Below, in pieces: positions 25,139-33,323 of a stretch of 38,534 bases of DNA. Numbering within the stretch: the stretch's first letter is position 1; every line of letters begins with the position of its first letter. The notes under the pieces are model-generated. The model made no database searches and had not been told where the DNA came from. It saw only the letters and a list, made by a program, of their open reading frames with translations. Position numbers and translations under genes: made by a program. Source of the stretch: Sutterella seckii (GTDB lineage Bacteria; Pseudomonadota; Gammaproteobacteria; Burkholderiales; Burkholderiaceae_F); contig NZ_WEHX01000013.1 in assembly GCF_009183815.1 (NCBI RefSeq), positions 1-38,534 on the forward strand. Reading direction: 5' to 3'.

Positions 25139-26476
25139 ATGTCGCAGAACATGACAACCGGAGGCTGGGGCTCGCGCCTCGGCTTCATCCTCGCCTCCGC
25201 CGGATCCGCGGTGGGTCTCGGCGCCATCTGGAAATTCCCCTACATGGCAGGAACGAACGGCGGCGCCGTCTTCATGCTGCCCTTCATTTTCTTTACGCTC
25301 ACGATCGGCGTGTCGCTTCTCATTGCTGAGTTTGCAATGGGGCGCGCCGGCCGTCAGGGCGCCGTGGGGAGCCTGAACCGCGTGGCCGGGAAGCCCTGGG
25401 GCATCTTCGGCGGCATCGGCGTCTTCACCGTCTTCCTGATTCTTTCCTTCTATTCCGCGGTCGGCGGCTGGTGCCTCAAGTACCTCTGGGACGCGATTCT
25501 CGGAAACGGCCTCATCACGGATACCGCGAAGCTCGGCGAATACTTCGGCGGCTTCGTCTCGAACGCCTTCGACTCCTACGGGTACCTGCTCCTCTTCCTT
25601 GCCGTCACGGCCTACGTCGTGATGAACGGCATTGAGAAGGGCATTGAAAAGGTCGCGAAGATCCTGATGCCCGCGCTCTTCATCCTGATGCTCATCCTGA
25701 TCGTGCGCGGCGTCACGCTCCCGGGCGGCTGGAAGGGCGTGGAATTCCTCTTCACGCCCCGCTGGGAAGACTTCAACGGAAGCGCGCTCTTCAACGCCAT
25801 GGGCTTCTGCTTCTTCTCGCTCTCCTTGGGCGCCGGGACGATGATCACCTACGGCTCCTACCTCAACCCCAAAGCGGATCTTCCCTCGTCCGTGGGCTGG
25901 GTCGCATTCCTCGCCATCATGGCGGCCATTCTCGGCGGCCTCATGGTGATGCCTGCCGTCTTCGCCTTCAATCTTGACCCGGGTGCCGGCCCCGGCCTCA
26001 CCTTCGTCACGATGCCCGCGGTCTTCGCCCAGATGCCTTTCGGCCACGGCTTTGCGATCGCGTTCTACGCCTGCCTCACGGTGGCGGCGCTCACCTCGTC
26101 GGTCTCGATGCTCGAAGCCTGCGCGACGCTTCTCGTTCAGGAATGCCGCCTCACGCGCCGCACCGCGATTCTTGCGACCCTCGCGGGCTGCGCCCTTGTG
26201 GGCTTTGCCGCCAACATGTCCTTCGGCCCCTGGGCTGACGTGAAGTTCTTCGGCAAGAACATTTTCGATCTTCTCGACTACGTCACCTCGAACGTCGGCA
26301 TGCCGCTCTCCTCCTTCGGCATCGCCATTGCCGCAGCCTGGGTTGCGTGGCCCGCCATGCAGCGCGAGCTTCAGACCACGCGCATGCTGCCGCCTTCGGT
26401 CCTGACGACGATCCGCATCCTCACGGGCTTCTGCGCGCCGCTCTTCGTGGCGGTTGTGGCCCTCGGATCCCTCTGA
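25139..26476 (+). CDS. Sodium-dependent NSS-family transporter, copy 4 of 4
   Basis: 445 residues. Helix 1 is nearly identical to copy 3, again with Ala29 for the Na1 asparagine. Helix 6 reads FFSLSLGAGTMITYG, closest to copy 1, with Ala at the LeuT Phe259 position. Helix 8 AALTSSVS keeps Na2. It lies 143 bases after copy 3 and is followed by a hairpin. The small pocket residues in all copies suggest larger side chains than leucine may be accepted, but this is inference. Substrate likely an amino acid or derivative. Confidence 0.9.
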   Translation: MSQNMTTGGWGSRLGFILASAGSAVGLGAIWKFPYMAGTNGGAVFMLPFIFFTLTIGVSLLIAEFAMGRAGRQGAVGSLNRVAGKPWGIFGGIGVFTVFLILSFYSAVGGWCLKYLWDAILGNGLITDTAKLGEYFGGFVSNAFDSYGYLLLFLAVTAYVVMNGIEKGIEKVAKILMPALFILMLILIVRGVTLPGGWKGVEFLFTPRWEDFNGSALFNAMGFCFFSLSLGAGTMITYGSYLNPKADLPSSVGWVAFLAIMAAILGGLMVMPAVFAFNLDPGAGPGLTFVTMPAVFAQMPFGHGFAIAFYACLTVAALTSSVSMLEACATLLVQECRLTRRTAILATLAGCALVGFAANMSFGPWADVKFFGKNIFDLLDYVTSNVGMPLSSFGIAIAAAWVAWPAMQRELQTTRMLPPSVLTTIRILTGFCAPLFVAVVALGSL

Positions 26477-26501
26477 TATTTTTCCGTCCCTGAAGACTTC
26501 C

Positions 26502-26536
26502 AGTGCTTCCGGCGCTCAACAGCCGCCGGAAGCACT
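26502..26536 (+). terminator. Terminator-like hairpin after NSS copy 4
   Basis: AGTGCTTCCGGCG (26502-26514) pairs perfectly with 26524-26536. Only a short ATTCTT follows, so termination may be incomplete and allow read-through into the next two genes. Confidence 0.65.
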
Positions 26537-26575
26537 ATTCTTATGGGAACCTCAATCAACGGAGATCCTTTCCCG

Positions 26576-27007
26576 ATGACCGACTCCAATCCCGCTACCA
26601 AGGAACCTCTTCTTTCGCTCTCCGACTTCGGCGGCGGCCGTGCATGCCTTGACAATGCCATCGCAAAGGAATGGAACGACCACAGGAATGTCTGGCTCGG
26701 CGGCAGCGGCATTGCGCTCGTCCTCGCCGTTATCCTCACCTTCATTCAGGGGGCGCACCCCTGGTGGGCGGGAATGATCTACAACATTGCCTGCGTCGCG
26801 CTCCTCATTGCCTTCTTTGCGCTCATCGGCATCATGCTCGTCTGGCGCCACATCCGCGGTCTCGCCTCGAAGCTCCATTTCGAGGAGCGCCGCGTCTTCC
26901 TTGAGGACGCAGGGAAGGGCCTGATGAAGTATCTGGGCGGCGTCGTTGCCGCCGTGATCGTCGCCGAAGCCGTCATTTACTGCCTCCCGCTCATGGTTCT
27001 CCCGTGA
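26576..27007 (+). CDS. Small membrane protein of unknown function
   Basis: 143 residues. A polar N-terminus of about 45 residues is followed by three hydrophobic segments: GIALVLAVILTF, the MIYNIACVALLIAFFALIGIMLV pair region, and VVAAVIVAEAVIYCLPLMVL at the C-terminus, with a basic cytoplasmic loop (WRHIRGLASKLHFEERR) between. I do not recognise a family. The start at 26576 has GGAGA upstream; an in-frame ATG at 26543 falls right after the terminator hairpin and is less likely. Its stop overlaps the GTG of the RlmD-like gene (GTGA at 27004-27007), so translation of the two is probably coupled. Confidence 0.7.
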   Translation: MTDSNPATKEPLLSLSDFGGGRACLDNAIAKEWNDHRNVWLGGSGIALVLAVILTFIQGAHPWWAGMIYNIACVALLIAFFALIGIMLVWRHIRGLASKLHFEERRVFLEDAGKGLMKYLGGVVAAVIVAEAVIYCLPLMVLP

Positions 27008-28446
27008 AGAAAGGCGCCGACAACCGTTCGCGCGCTCCCGCGCCGCTGCTTTCTGCCGGTCCGCTGAAAGTCACCGGAATGGATGCCGGGGGCGCCGGCC
27101 TCGTCCGTCTTCCCGACGGGCTCGAGGTCATCGTCCCGGGAGCGCTTCCGGGCGAAGAAATCACCCTCGCCTACCGGCCTCCGCAGCCTGGCGGCCGCAG
27201 GGGGCTCGCCGAATCCTTTGAAACGGTTTCAGAGTCTCCCTATCGGACCCACGACCGCTGTCCCCTTGCAGGCGACTGCGGCGGCTGCCCCGTGGCGAGG
27301 CTCAGATATGCGAAGGAGCTTGAGCTTAAGCGCGATCTTCTCGTTTTAGAACCTCTGCGCGCTCAGGGACTTCTTGAGGGCGAGGATGCACCCGTCGTTG
27401 AAGCCGCGGTCGGCCTCCCGGAGGAAAAGCTCAGAGGCTTTCGCAACAAAGCCGTGCTCTATCCCGGGATTCCCGATGGAACACCGCATTTCGGCTACTA
27501 CCGCGCGCGCTCGCAGGAACTTGTGCCTGCGGAAGGGTGTCCCCAGACGACCCGATGGATGGAAGATGCCGCACGGGCGCTCGCGCCATTCCTCGCGGAT
27601 CCGTCCCTGGCTCCCTGGAGCGAGCGCACGGACGAAGGCGTCTTAAGAACCCTGATTCTGCGCGAAGCGCCGGGAACGGGCGAACGGATGGCCGTGCTCG
27701 TCGTGCGAAGGCTTCCGGCTGATTTCGATGCGATGAAGAAGAAGCTCATCGCCGCCCTCGCGCCGATCGGACTCGCTTCGCTTCTTCTCAACCTGCATGA
27801 AGCGCCGGGGAGCGCCGTCCTGTCCTTTGCGCCCGGCGCGACCCGCGTGCTCGCCGGTGCGACGGGCATCGAAGCGAAGCTCCTTGACCTCAGCTTTTCG
27901 CTCGGCGCCGAAACCTTCCTGCAGGTGAATACCCCGCAGACGCCGGTGCTCTACAGCCTTGCGCTCGACCGGCTCGGCATTAGCGAAACCGACCGGGTGC
28001 TCGACCTCTACTGCGGCGTCGGCACCCTGACGCTCCTTGCGGCACGGCGGGCCCGAAAAGCCCTCGGCATTGAGCGCGTCGCTCATTCCATTGAGTGCGC
28101 CCGCGCGAATGCCCGCGCCAATCAGCTCGGGAACGCGGAATTTCTTGCGCTCCCAGTTGAGAAGGCGCTCGAGCGCGACGACGTGAAGACGTTTGCTCCG
28201 ACCCTCGTCATTGCGGATCCGGCCTATCAGGGCCTTGCCGGAGGCGCCGCGGAAGCGCTTGGGAAACTCATGAAGACGTCGGGCGCAAGGCGCCTCGCCT
28301 ACATTTCCTGCAATCCGAAGAGCTTCGCGCGCGATGCGGCGGTCCTTTCGGCCTCCGGCCTCAGACTTTTATCCGTCACGCCCGTCGACATGTTCCCGGG
28401 CGCCATGCACCTGGAAGTGGTCGGAATCTTCGAAGCGCCGGCGTAA
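27004..28446 (+). CDS. rlmD: RlmD-like 23S rRNA (uracil-5-)-methyltransferase
   Basis: 480 residues of the TrmA/RlmC/RlmD family, which methylates C5 of a uridine (U1939 for RlmD) using S-adenosylmethionine. An N-terminal TRAM-like domain is followed by an iron-sulfur cluster set of four cysteines (Cys86, Cys92, Cys95, Cys179). The SAM loop is VLDLYCGVGT (332-341), the catalytic nucleophile is Cys436 in YISCNP, and the C-terminal DMFPGAMHLEVV holds the general base Glu471. The usual DPPR(A/K)G motif is DPAYQG (405-410), an odd change beside the active site. The frame starts with GTG overlapping the previous stop. RlmC or TrmA-like specificity cannot be ruled out, but the cysteine cluster favours RlmD. 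Confidence 0.85.
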   Translation: MKKGADNRSRAPAPLLSAGPLKVTGMDAGGAGLVRLPDGLEVIVPGALPGEEITLAYRPPQPGGRRGLAESFETVSESPYRTHDRCPLAGDCGGCPVARLRYAKELELKRDLLVLEPLRAQGLLEGEDAPVVEAAVGLPEEKLRGFRNKAVLYPGIPDGTPHFGYYRARSQELVPAEGCPQTTRWMEDAARALAPFLADPSLAPWSERTDEGVLRTLILREAPGTGERMAVLVVRRLPADFDAMKKKLIAALAPIGLASLLLNLHEAPGSAVLSFAPGATRVLAGATGIEAKLLDLSFSLGAETFLQVNTPQTPVLYSLALDRLGISETDRVLDLYCGVGTLTLLAARRARKALGIERVAHSIECARANARANQLGNAEFLALPVEKALERDDVKTFAPTLVIADPAYQGLAGGAAEALGKLMKTSGARRLAYISCNPKSFARDAAVLSASGLRLLSVTPVDMFPGAMHLEVVGIFEAPA

Positions 28447-28450
28447 GCCG

Positions 28451-30586
28451 TCACTGATAGAGCGACTCGTGCCAGCTCTTCGGGTCCCTGAAGAATTGAA
28501 TGGCCTTCTCAAGACTTCTCGTTCTGAAGAAGTCCGGAAGGCTCTTCATCACCGATTTCCCGTAGCTCTTCTCGGCGATTCTCGCGTCGCAGAGCATGAA
28601 GACGCCGCGGTCCGTCTCTGAACGAATAAGGCGGCCCGCGCCCTGCTTGAGGGAAATGATGGCCTCGGGGAGCGCATAAACCCCGAAGGGACTCCCGCCC
28701 CTTCGGCGGATCGCGTCCGAACGCGCGGAAACGATGGGGTCGTCGGGCGGCGCAAAGGGGAGCTTGTCGATGACGACGAGCGACAGCGCGTCGCCCCGCA
28801 CGTCAACGCCCTCCCAGAAGCTCATCGAGCCCACGAGAATGGCGTTCCCGTGCCGGCGGAATTCGGCAATGAGCGCGGCCTTGGGCATTTCGCCCTGAAC
28901 GAGAAGCGGATAGGGGTTCCCTGCAGTCTCGAGCTTCTCGCGAAGCTCCTCTGCCATCCGGTTGACGGCAGCGAGCGACGTGCAGAGGAAGAAGGTTTTC
29001 CCTCCGGCCGCGAGAACGAGCGGCCACGCGGCCTCAACGACCCGTGAAGCGTGCTCGACCGTGTTGACGGGAGCCGGAAGCTTCGGAAGATAAAAGCACC
29101 CCTGCTCCCAGTAGTTGAAGGGGCTCTCCCACGTGAGGGCTTTGGGCGAATCAATTCCCGTTTCCGCACAAAAATGCGAAAAGTCGCCTGCGGCTGAAAG
29201 GGTGGCCGACGTGAAGACCCAGGCGCCGCCCTCGGCTTCGCGCATTTGGCGGAATTCCCCGGCAAAGGAAAGCGGCGTGTTGTTGAATCTCAAGCCCGTC
29301 GCCGAAACCGAAATCCACTGCACCGAGGATTCCTGCTTCTTCAAGGCGAATTCGTCCGTCTTTTCGACGCCCGGCGCGGCTGCATCAGAAGCGGATGCGT
29401 CGCCCGCCGCCTCGTCTTCGGGCGCGTCATCCCCGTGAGCGAGCTTTCGGATGATCGATTCCCAGCCGGCCATTTCAAGGTCGACCTCGCCCGCATAGCT
29501 CAGAAGGGCGTCCAATTCGTCATGCCGCCCCTTATTGGCTTCGAGCGCGCGCACGAGGGCGCCGAAAGTGCGAAGCACCTGGCCGAAAGGCTCCTCGAGT
29601 TCTCCGAACCGTTCAATGGTCTTCACGGCCTTCCTGTCGCCTTCCCTGAGGCCGATGGCATTGGCTTCAATCCGGAGGTCGTAGACGGCTTTTCTCGCAT
29701 CGTGCGAGAGCTTGTCCCAGTCCGCGCCGTCGCGCGCATGGTTGATGCCGAGGTAGCGCGATTCGTCTGAGATCTGCTCAATCTGCCAGGTGCTGAAGAA
29801 GGTGCCGAAAAAGTCCGTGGCAATGCCCGGGAGCTGATGCGCTTCGTCAAAGACCGTGAGGTTCGCGGACGGGAGCATCCCGTCGATCTGGCCGCCCGCG
29901 CTCGACTTGAGCGCAAGGGAGGAGAGATAGAGATGGTGGTTCACGACGACGATCTGGCTCTGAAGCGCCTTTTCGCGCGCGGCGCGCACGAAGCAGTCTT
30001 CCCAGTGCGTGCATTTTTCCTTCCCGAGACAGTTTTCGCGCGTGCTCGTCACCAGGGGCCACAAGGGGTCGTCCTCGGGCACCGTCGGAAGTTCCGACCG
30101 GTCGCCCGTCGGGGACACGGCGGCAAAGCGCTTGATTTCGCGAAGCTTCCGGTAGCTGTCCCGCTGCGGGAGAAGCCCTTCCTCTTCCGTTCGCTCGAGG
30201 CGATAGGGACAGATGTAGTTGGCGCGGCCCTTCAGCACTGCCGTCGGGATGTTGACGCCGAAAGCGGCCGAGAGCGCCGGGATGTCCTTCTGAAAAAGCT
30301 GGTCCTGCAGAGGCTTTCCGGCCGTGGAAATGACGACCACGGACCCCGAGAGGATCGCCGGAATCAGATAGGCGAAGCTTTTGCCCGTACCGGTGCCGGC
30401 CTCAGCGAGAAGCGTTTCCTTGCCTTCGAGCGCTTGCGCCACGGCGAGCGCAAATTCAATCTGGCTCTGCCGGGGGCGGAACCCGGGCGTCGCGCGCGCG
30501 AGGGGGCCGTCCTCAGCGAAGGCGAGGGCAACGCGCTCGGAAAGAGGCTTTCCCGAATCAAAAAGCGAAGGGAAATTTCTGCGCAT
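28451..30586 (-). CDS. DinG/YoaA-family ATP-dependent DNA helicase with iron-sulfur cluster
   Basis: 711-residue superfamily 2 helicase of the XPD/DinG group. Walker A EAGTGTGKS is at residues 62-70, DEAH at 247-250, and the four cluster cysteines at 126, 186, 192 and 198. The C-terminal half has the FWEGVDVRG and QGAGRLIRS helicase motifs. These enzymes unwind DNA 5' to 3', including D-loops, R-loops and replication-blocking structures. The length and motif spacing fit YoaA and DinG alike; I cannot choose. A central acidic, alanine-rich insert (about 395-425, AAGDASASDAAAPG) looks disordered. It converges on the RlmD-like gene with a 4-base gap and precedes nothing obviously linked in function. 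Confidence 0.9.
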   Translation of the reverse strand: MRRNFPSLFDSGKPLSERVALAFAEDGPLARATPGFRPRQSQIEFALAVAQALEGKETLLAEAGTGTGKSFAYLIPAILSGSVVVISTAGKPLQDQLFQKDIPALSAAFGVNIPTAVLKGRANYICPYRLERTEEEGLLPQRDSYRKLREIKRFAAVSPTGDRSELPTVPEDDPLWPLVTSTRENCLGKEKCTHWEDCFVRAAREKALQSQIVVVNHHLYLSSLALKSSAGGQIDGMLPSANLTVFDEAHQLPGIATDFFGTFFSTWQIEQISDESRYLGINHARDGADWDKLSHDARKAVYDLRIEANAIGLREGDRKAVKTIERFGELEEPFGQVLRTFGALVRALEANKGRHDELDALLSYAGEVDLEMAGWESIIRKLAHGDDAPEDEAAGDASASDAAAPGVEKTDEFALKKQESSVQWISVSATGLRFNNTPLSFAGEFRQMREAEGGAWVFTSATLSAAGDFSHFCAETGIDSPKALTWESPFNYWEQGCFYLPKLPAPVNTVEHASRVVEAAWPLVLAAGGKTFFLCTSLAAVNRMAEELREKLETAGNPYPLLVQGEMPKAALIAEFRRHGNAILVGSMSFWEGVDVRGDALSLVVIDKLPFAPPDDPIVSARSDAIRRRGGSPFGVYALPEAIISLKQGAGRLIRSETDRGVFMLCDARIAEKSYGKSVMKSLPDFFRTRSLEKAIQFFRDPKSWHESLYQ

Positions 30587-30599
30587 GCTTCAGGCCTTC

Positions 30600-31532
30600 T
30601 CAGAAGTATTTGGCAAGACCGCTCGACTTTTCCTTCTGCCGGTCTTCATAGCGCTTCTGCGCTTCGGAACGTTCCTCGAGGCTCTTTTCGAACTGCTGCT
30701 GCTTGGCTTCGCGGTCCTTTCTGCGCTTTTGGGCGCGCTCTTCGGCTTCGCGCTGGCGCTCGGCCGCCTGAGCCTGCTTTTCGGCATACCAGGCTTCGTT
30801 CGCGTCCTCAAGATCCTTTCTCGTGGCATCCGGCGACACTTCGACCTTGGACCCCGGAATGAGAGCCGGAGCCGACGCGTCCTTCACTTCCTTTGGATGA
30901 ATGCCCGCAGGCTCCGACGGCGCCTTCACCTCCTTCGGCTTCAGGTTGACGGGTTCCGACGCCTTTCGTCCATCCGCGCCGTCAAGCTTCATGGGGAGCG
31001 ACGGTTCGGAAGGCTTCTTGGGCGCAATGCGGATGGGTTCGGGCCGGTCGGTCTTCACTTCCTTCGGAGCAATCTTCATCGGCGGCTCGCGCTTCGCGGC
31101 GGCATTCTTTGCGCGGTTCTCCTCCATCTTTCTCACGCGCTCGGCGCGGATCACTTCATCGGCCGCAACAATCACGCGGCGGATTTCACGCTCGCGCGAG
31201 AAGGAGAGGCGCCTAGCGTCGTCGATGCACTTATTGACGAGGAACTTTTCCGTGCACGCCGCCTGAACGTCCTTCATGGCGCGGTCGACGCGGCTCAGCT
31301 CCTTGTCTGCCGCGTCCTTCACCTTCGCGGCGGTCGCGGGCGATTCAATAGCGCCCTTCGCGCTCCAGCGGTCGTAGAAGGCCGTGTCGGTAAGCACCGT
31401 CTGAGCCTTCTGCGCGCGCGCCTCGAGTTCTTCTTCCGTGAGTTCCGCGGCGTTCGCGGCCCCCGCAGCAATGAGGCTGCAGGAAATGAGCGCAAGGGCA
31501 GAAAGCGTGGGGGATCGAAGAGTGCGGAGCAT
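30600..31532 (-). CDS. Exported Lys/Glu-rich repeat protein of unknown function
   Basis: 310 residues. A signal peptide (SALALISCSLIAAGAANA) leads to an alpha-helical region with several short charged stretches, then a low-complexity proline-rich part with imperfect repeats of the type KPKEVKxPSEP (about residues 155-225). The final 90 residues (AEKQAQAAERQREAEERAQ and on) look like a long charged coiled coil or single helix. Two cysteines, about 25 residues apart before the repeats, could pair. I recognise no family. The ATG at 31532 begins the signal peptide; the open frame itself reaches 31580. It starts upstream of, and 13 bases before, the helicase gene on the same strand and may be in an operon with it. 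A periplasmic spacer or envelope-spanning role is a guess. Confidence 0.65.
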   Translation of the reverse strand: MLRTLRSPTLSALALISCSLIAAGAANAAELTEEELEARAQKAQTVLTDTAFYDRWSAKGAIESPATAAKVKDAADKELSRVDRAMKDVQAACTEKFLVNKCIDDARRLSFSREREIRRVIVAADEVIRAERVRKMEENRAKNAAAKREPPMKIAPKEVKTDRPEPIRIAPKKPSEPSLPMKLDGADGRKASEPVNLKPKEVKAPSEPAGIHPKEVKDASAPALIPGSKVEVSPDATRKDLEDANEAWYAEKQAQAAERQREAEERAQKRRKDREAKQQQFEKSLEERSEAQKRYEDRQKEKSSGLAKYF

Positions 31533-31622
31533 GATGAATTTCTCGGGAACAAAAAGGCTGCCGGGCAGAGAGTTTAGCAATCCGCCGCGGCAGCCCCGCT
31601 TAATTAAGCATCGGAAGATTCG

Positions 31623-32279
31623 TTAGAGAATCGTTACGACCTCGTCAAAAGGAAAGCGCGACTTCGGGCGCGTCGCATTCGCGTCGTCCGCTGAATGATG
31701 TCCGAGGGCAATGCCGATGACGGCGTGCCGCCCGGCCTTCTCAAGCCCCAGGATTTCATCGACCTTGTCGAACCAGAGGCCGCCGAGCGTCGTGGCATCG
31801 ACGCCCATGCCGCCCGCGGCAAAGAGCAGAAAACCGAGCGCGATGCCGATCTGCTCGCGCGCCCAGATTTCACCCTTGTCGGCGCCCGCACAGTAGGCCT
31901 TCACGGCTTCGCCGCGAACGCGCTTCACCACCTTGTCGAAACCGCTCGCGATCGTCGCCTCATCAAAGCGCCCGTCGAGGGTTTCCTGGCGGTTGAGCTT
32001 CTCGACCCGCCCGACGAGATCGCGCTCGAGCGCGATGATGATGATCGCGCTCGCATTGCGGATGCGCTCGACATTAAAGTCCTTCACGGCGGGCGCAAGG
32101 GCACTCATCGCCGGTTCCGAGCGGAGCACGTAGAAGTGCCAGGGCTGGATGTTGACCGACGAGGGCGCGAGGCGCATGATCTCGAGGAGATCATGGAGAT
32201 CCTCGTCCGAGAGGGGCTTTGCGGGATCGTAGTGCTTCGCCGTATAGCGGCGGCGCGCAATCTCGAGCATCGGGTTCAT
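31623..32279 (-). CDS. NfsB-like nitroreductase, second of a tandem pair
   Basis: 218 residues, length of the NfsB/FMN-dependent nitroreductases that reduce nitro-compounds, quinones or flavins with NAD(P)H. FMN-binding features include RRRYTAKHYD at the N-terminus, the APSSVNIQPWHF segment and a C-terminal LGHHSADDANATRPKSRF region typical of NfsB. The ATG at 32279 has GGGAGGA upstream and matches the family start; the open frame reaches 32303. It follows its paralogue by 20 bases on the same strand. Confidence 0.88.
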   Translation of the reverse strand: MNPMLEIARRRYTAKHYDPAKPLSDEDLHDLLEIMRLAPSSVNIQPWHFYVLRSEPAMSALAPAVKDFNVERIRNASAIIIIALERDLVGRVEKLNRQETLDGRFDEATIASGFDKVVKRVRGEAVKAYCAGADKGEIWAREQIGIALGFLLFAAGGMGVDATTLGGLWFDKVDEILGLEKAGRHAVIGIALGHHSADDANATRPKSRFPFDEVVTIL

Positions 32280-32299
32280 CGGCGCATTCCTCCCGGGAA

Positions 32300-32953
32300 T
32301 CATTTGATCTCAGTGAAGAGCTCTTCGGTCGTGAGGCGCGACTTCGGACGCATGGCGTTCCCGTCGTTGGGATTGCGGTAGCCAAGCGAGAGGAGCACGA
32401 CGGCGGTGAGGCCCTTTTCGCGCAGACCGAGGATCTCGTCGACCTTCTTGAAGTCGACGCCTTCGAGGCAGGTCGAGTCAATCCCCATGCCGGCAGCGGC
32501 GTAGAGCATGATGCCCATGCCGATGTAGGCCTGACGGGCTTCCCACTCAACGAGGTCCTTTTCAGAGCCCATGTGAAGGCCCGCGAAATAGCGGCGTCCC
32601 TGATCCTGCTGCTTCCTGATCTCGTCGTTCGGGAACCGGCCGTCGGCGGCTTCCTTTTCGAGAACGCGCTCGAAGTGCGCGTCAGTAAGCTTCGTCGGCA
32701 CCGTGAAGACGACGACGTCGCTCGCCCCCGTCACGCGGTCGTGATTGAAGTCGGGAAGCGCCGGGAGGAGCTTCGCGCGGGCTTCAGCCGTATGGGCCGT
32801 AAAGAAATGCCAGGCCTGAGCATTCACCGACGTGGGCGCGAGGCGAAAGATTTCGCAGAGGGTCGCAAACTGCTCGCGCGGGATCATCTTCCCGTTGTAG
32901 TGCTTCGTGGTGTAGCGCTCTTCGGCAAGACGCAGAAAGACATTCTTTTCCAT
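32300..32953 (-). CDS. NfsB-like nitroreductase, first of a tandem pair
   Basis: 217 residues. ERYTTKHYN, APTSVNAQAWHF and ADGRFPNDE segments closely track E. coli NfsB, including the middle ADGRF block that the second copy retains as LDGRFDEA. The C-terminal GYRNPNDGNAMRPKSRL holds the FMN phosphate-binding residues. A GGAG site lies 11 bases before the ATG. The two genes form an operon and are clearly duplicated but diverged to roughly half identity by eye. They may work together in detoxifying nitroaromatics or quinones. Confidence 0.9.
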   Translation of the reverse strand: MEKNVFLRLAEERYTTKHYNGKMIPREQFATLCEIFRLAPTSVNAQAWHFFTAHTAEARAKLLPALPDFNHDRVTGASDVVVFTVPTKLTDAHFERVLEKEAADGRFPNDEIRKQQDQGRRYFAGLHMGSEKDLVEWEARQAYIGMGIMLYAAAGMGIDSTCLEGVDFKKVDEILGLREKGLTAVVLLSLGYRNPNDGNAMRPKSRLTTEELFTEIK

Positions 32954-33323
32954 TTTTATTGAATCTCCAAATCATTGGGAAAGGATCGAGAGATGCGGGG
33001 GCCGCGCTGGGAAGCGCGCCCGGAATCCCGATTCCGAATGAAGAGAAGACTAGCAAACCTTCAGTTTGTTCGGCATCGACCAATCGGGTTAGATGAAGCA
33101 CTTTTCCGCAACATATTGTGTTTGAGGAGAGACGCTGTCTCTCGAAAAAATGCAAATCCGAGAGCCTTATCCCTATGAAGCGCATAAGAAGGCCGCTTTC
33201 GGGCGCCTTCCTTTTGCGATTCATTGCTTCTTCACGCGCGTGCTTTGCTAGACTTCTCGCCAAATTTTTTCGCGGCGACTCAAAAGTCCCGACGACGGAC
33301 ATTTAATAAAAGAGAGAACTGAA
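32954..33323. other. Divergent region between nitroreductases and mdh
   Basis: 370 bases without a supported gene. A perfect hairpin GAGAGAC-GCT-GTCTCTC occupies 33127-33143 and could be an operator or an RNA stem. TAGACT near 33250 is a weak -10 candidate for mdh. A ribosome site, AGAGAG, precedes the mdh start. Confidence 0.45.

Noticed and set aside
20615-26476. CRISPR-like or other short-repeat array in the repeated NSS region
   Set aside because: The repeats are codon-level conservation between long paralogous genes, not regularly spaced short repeats.
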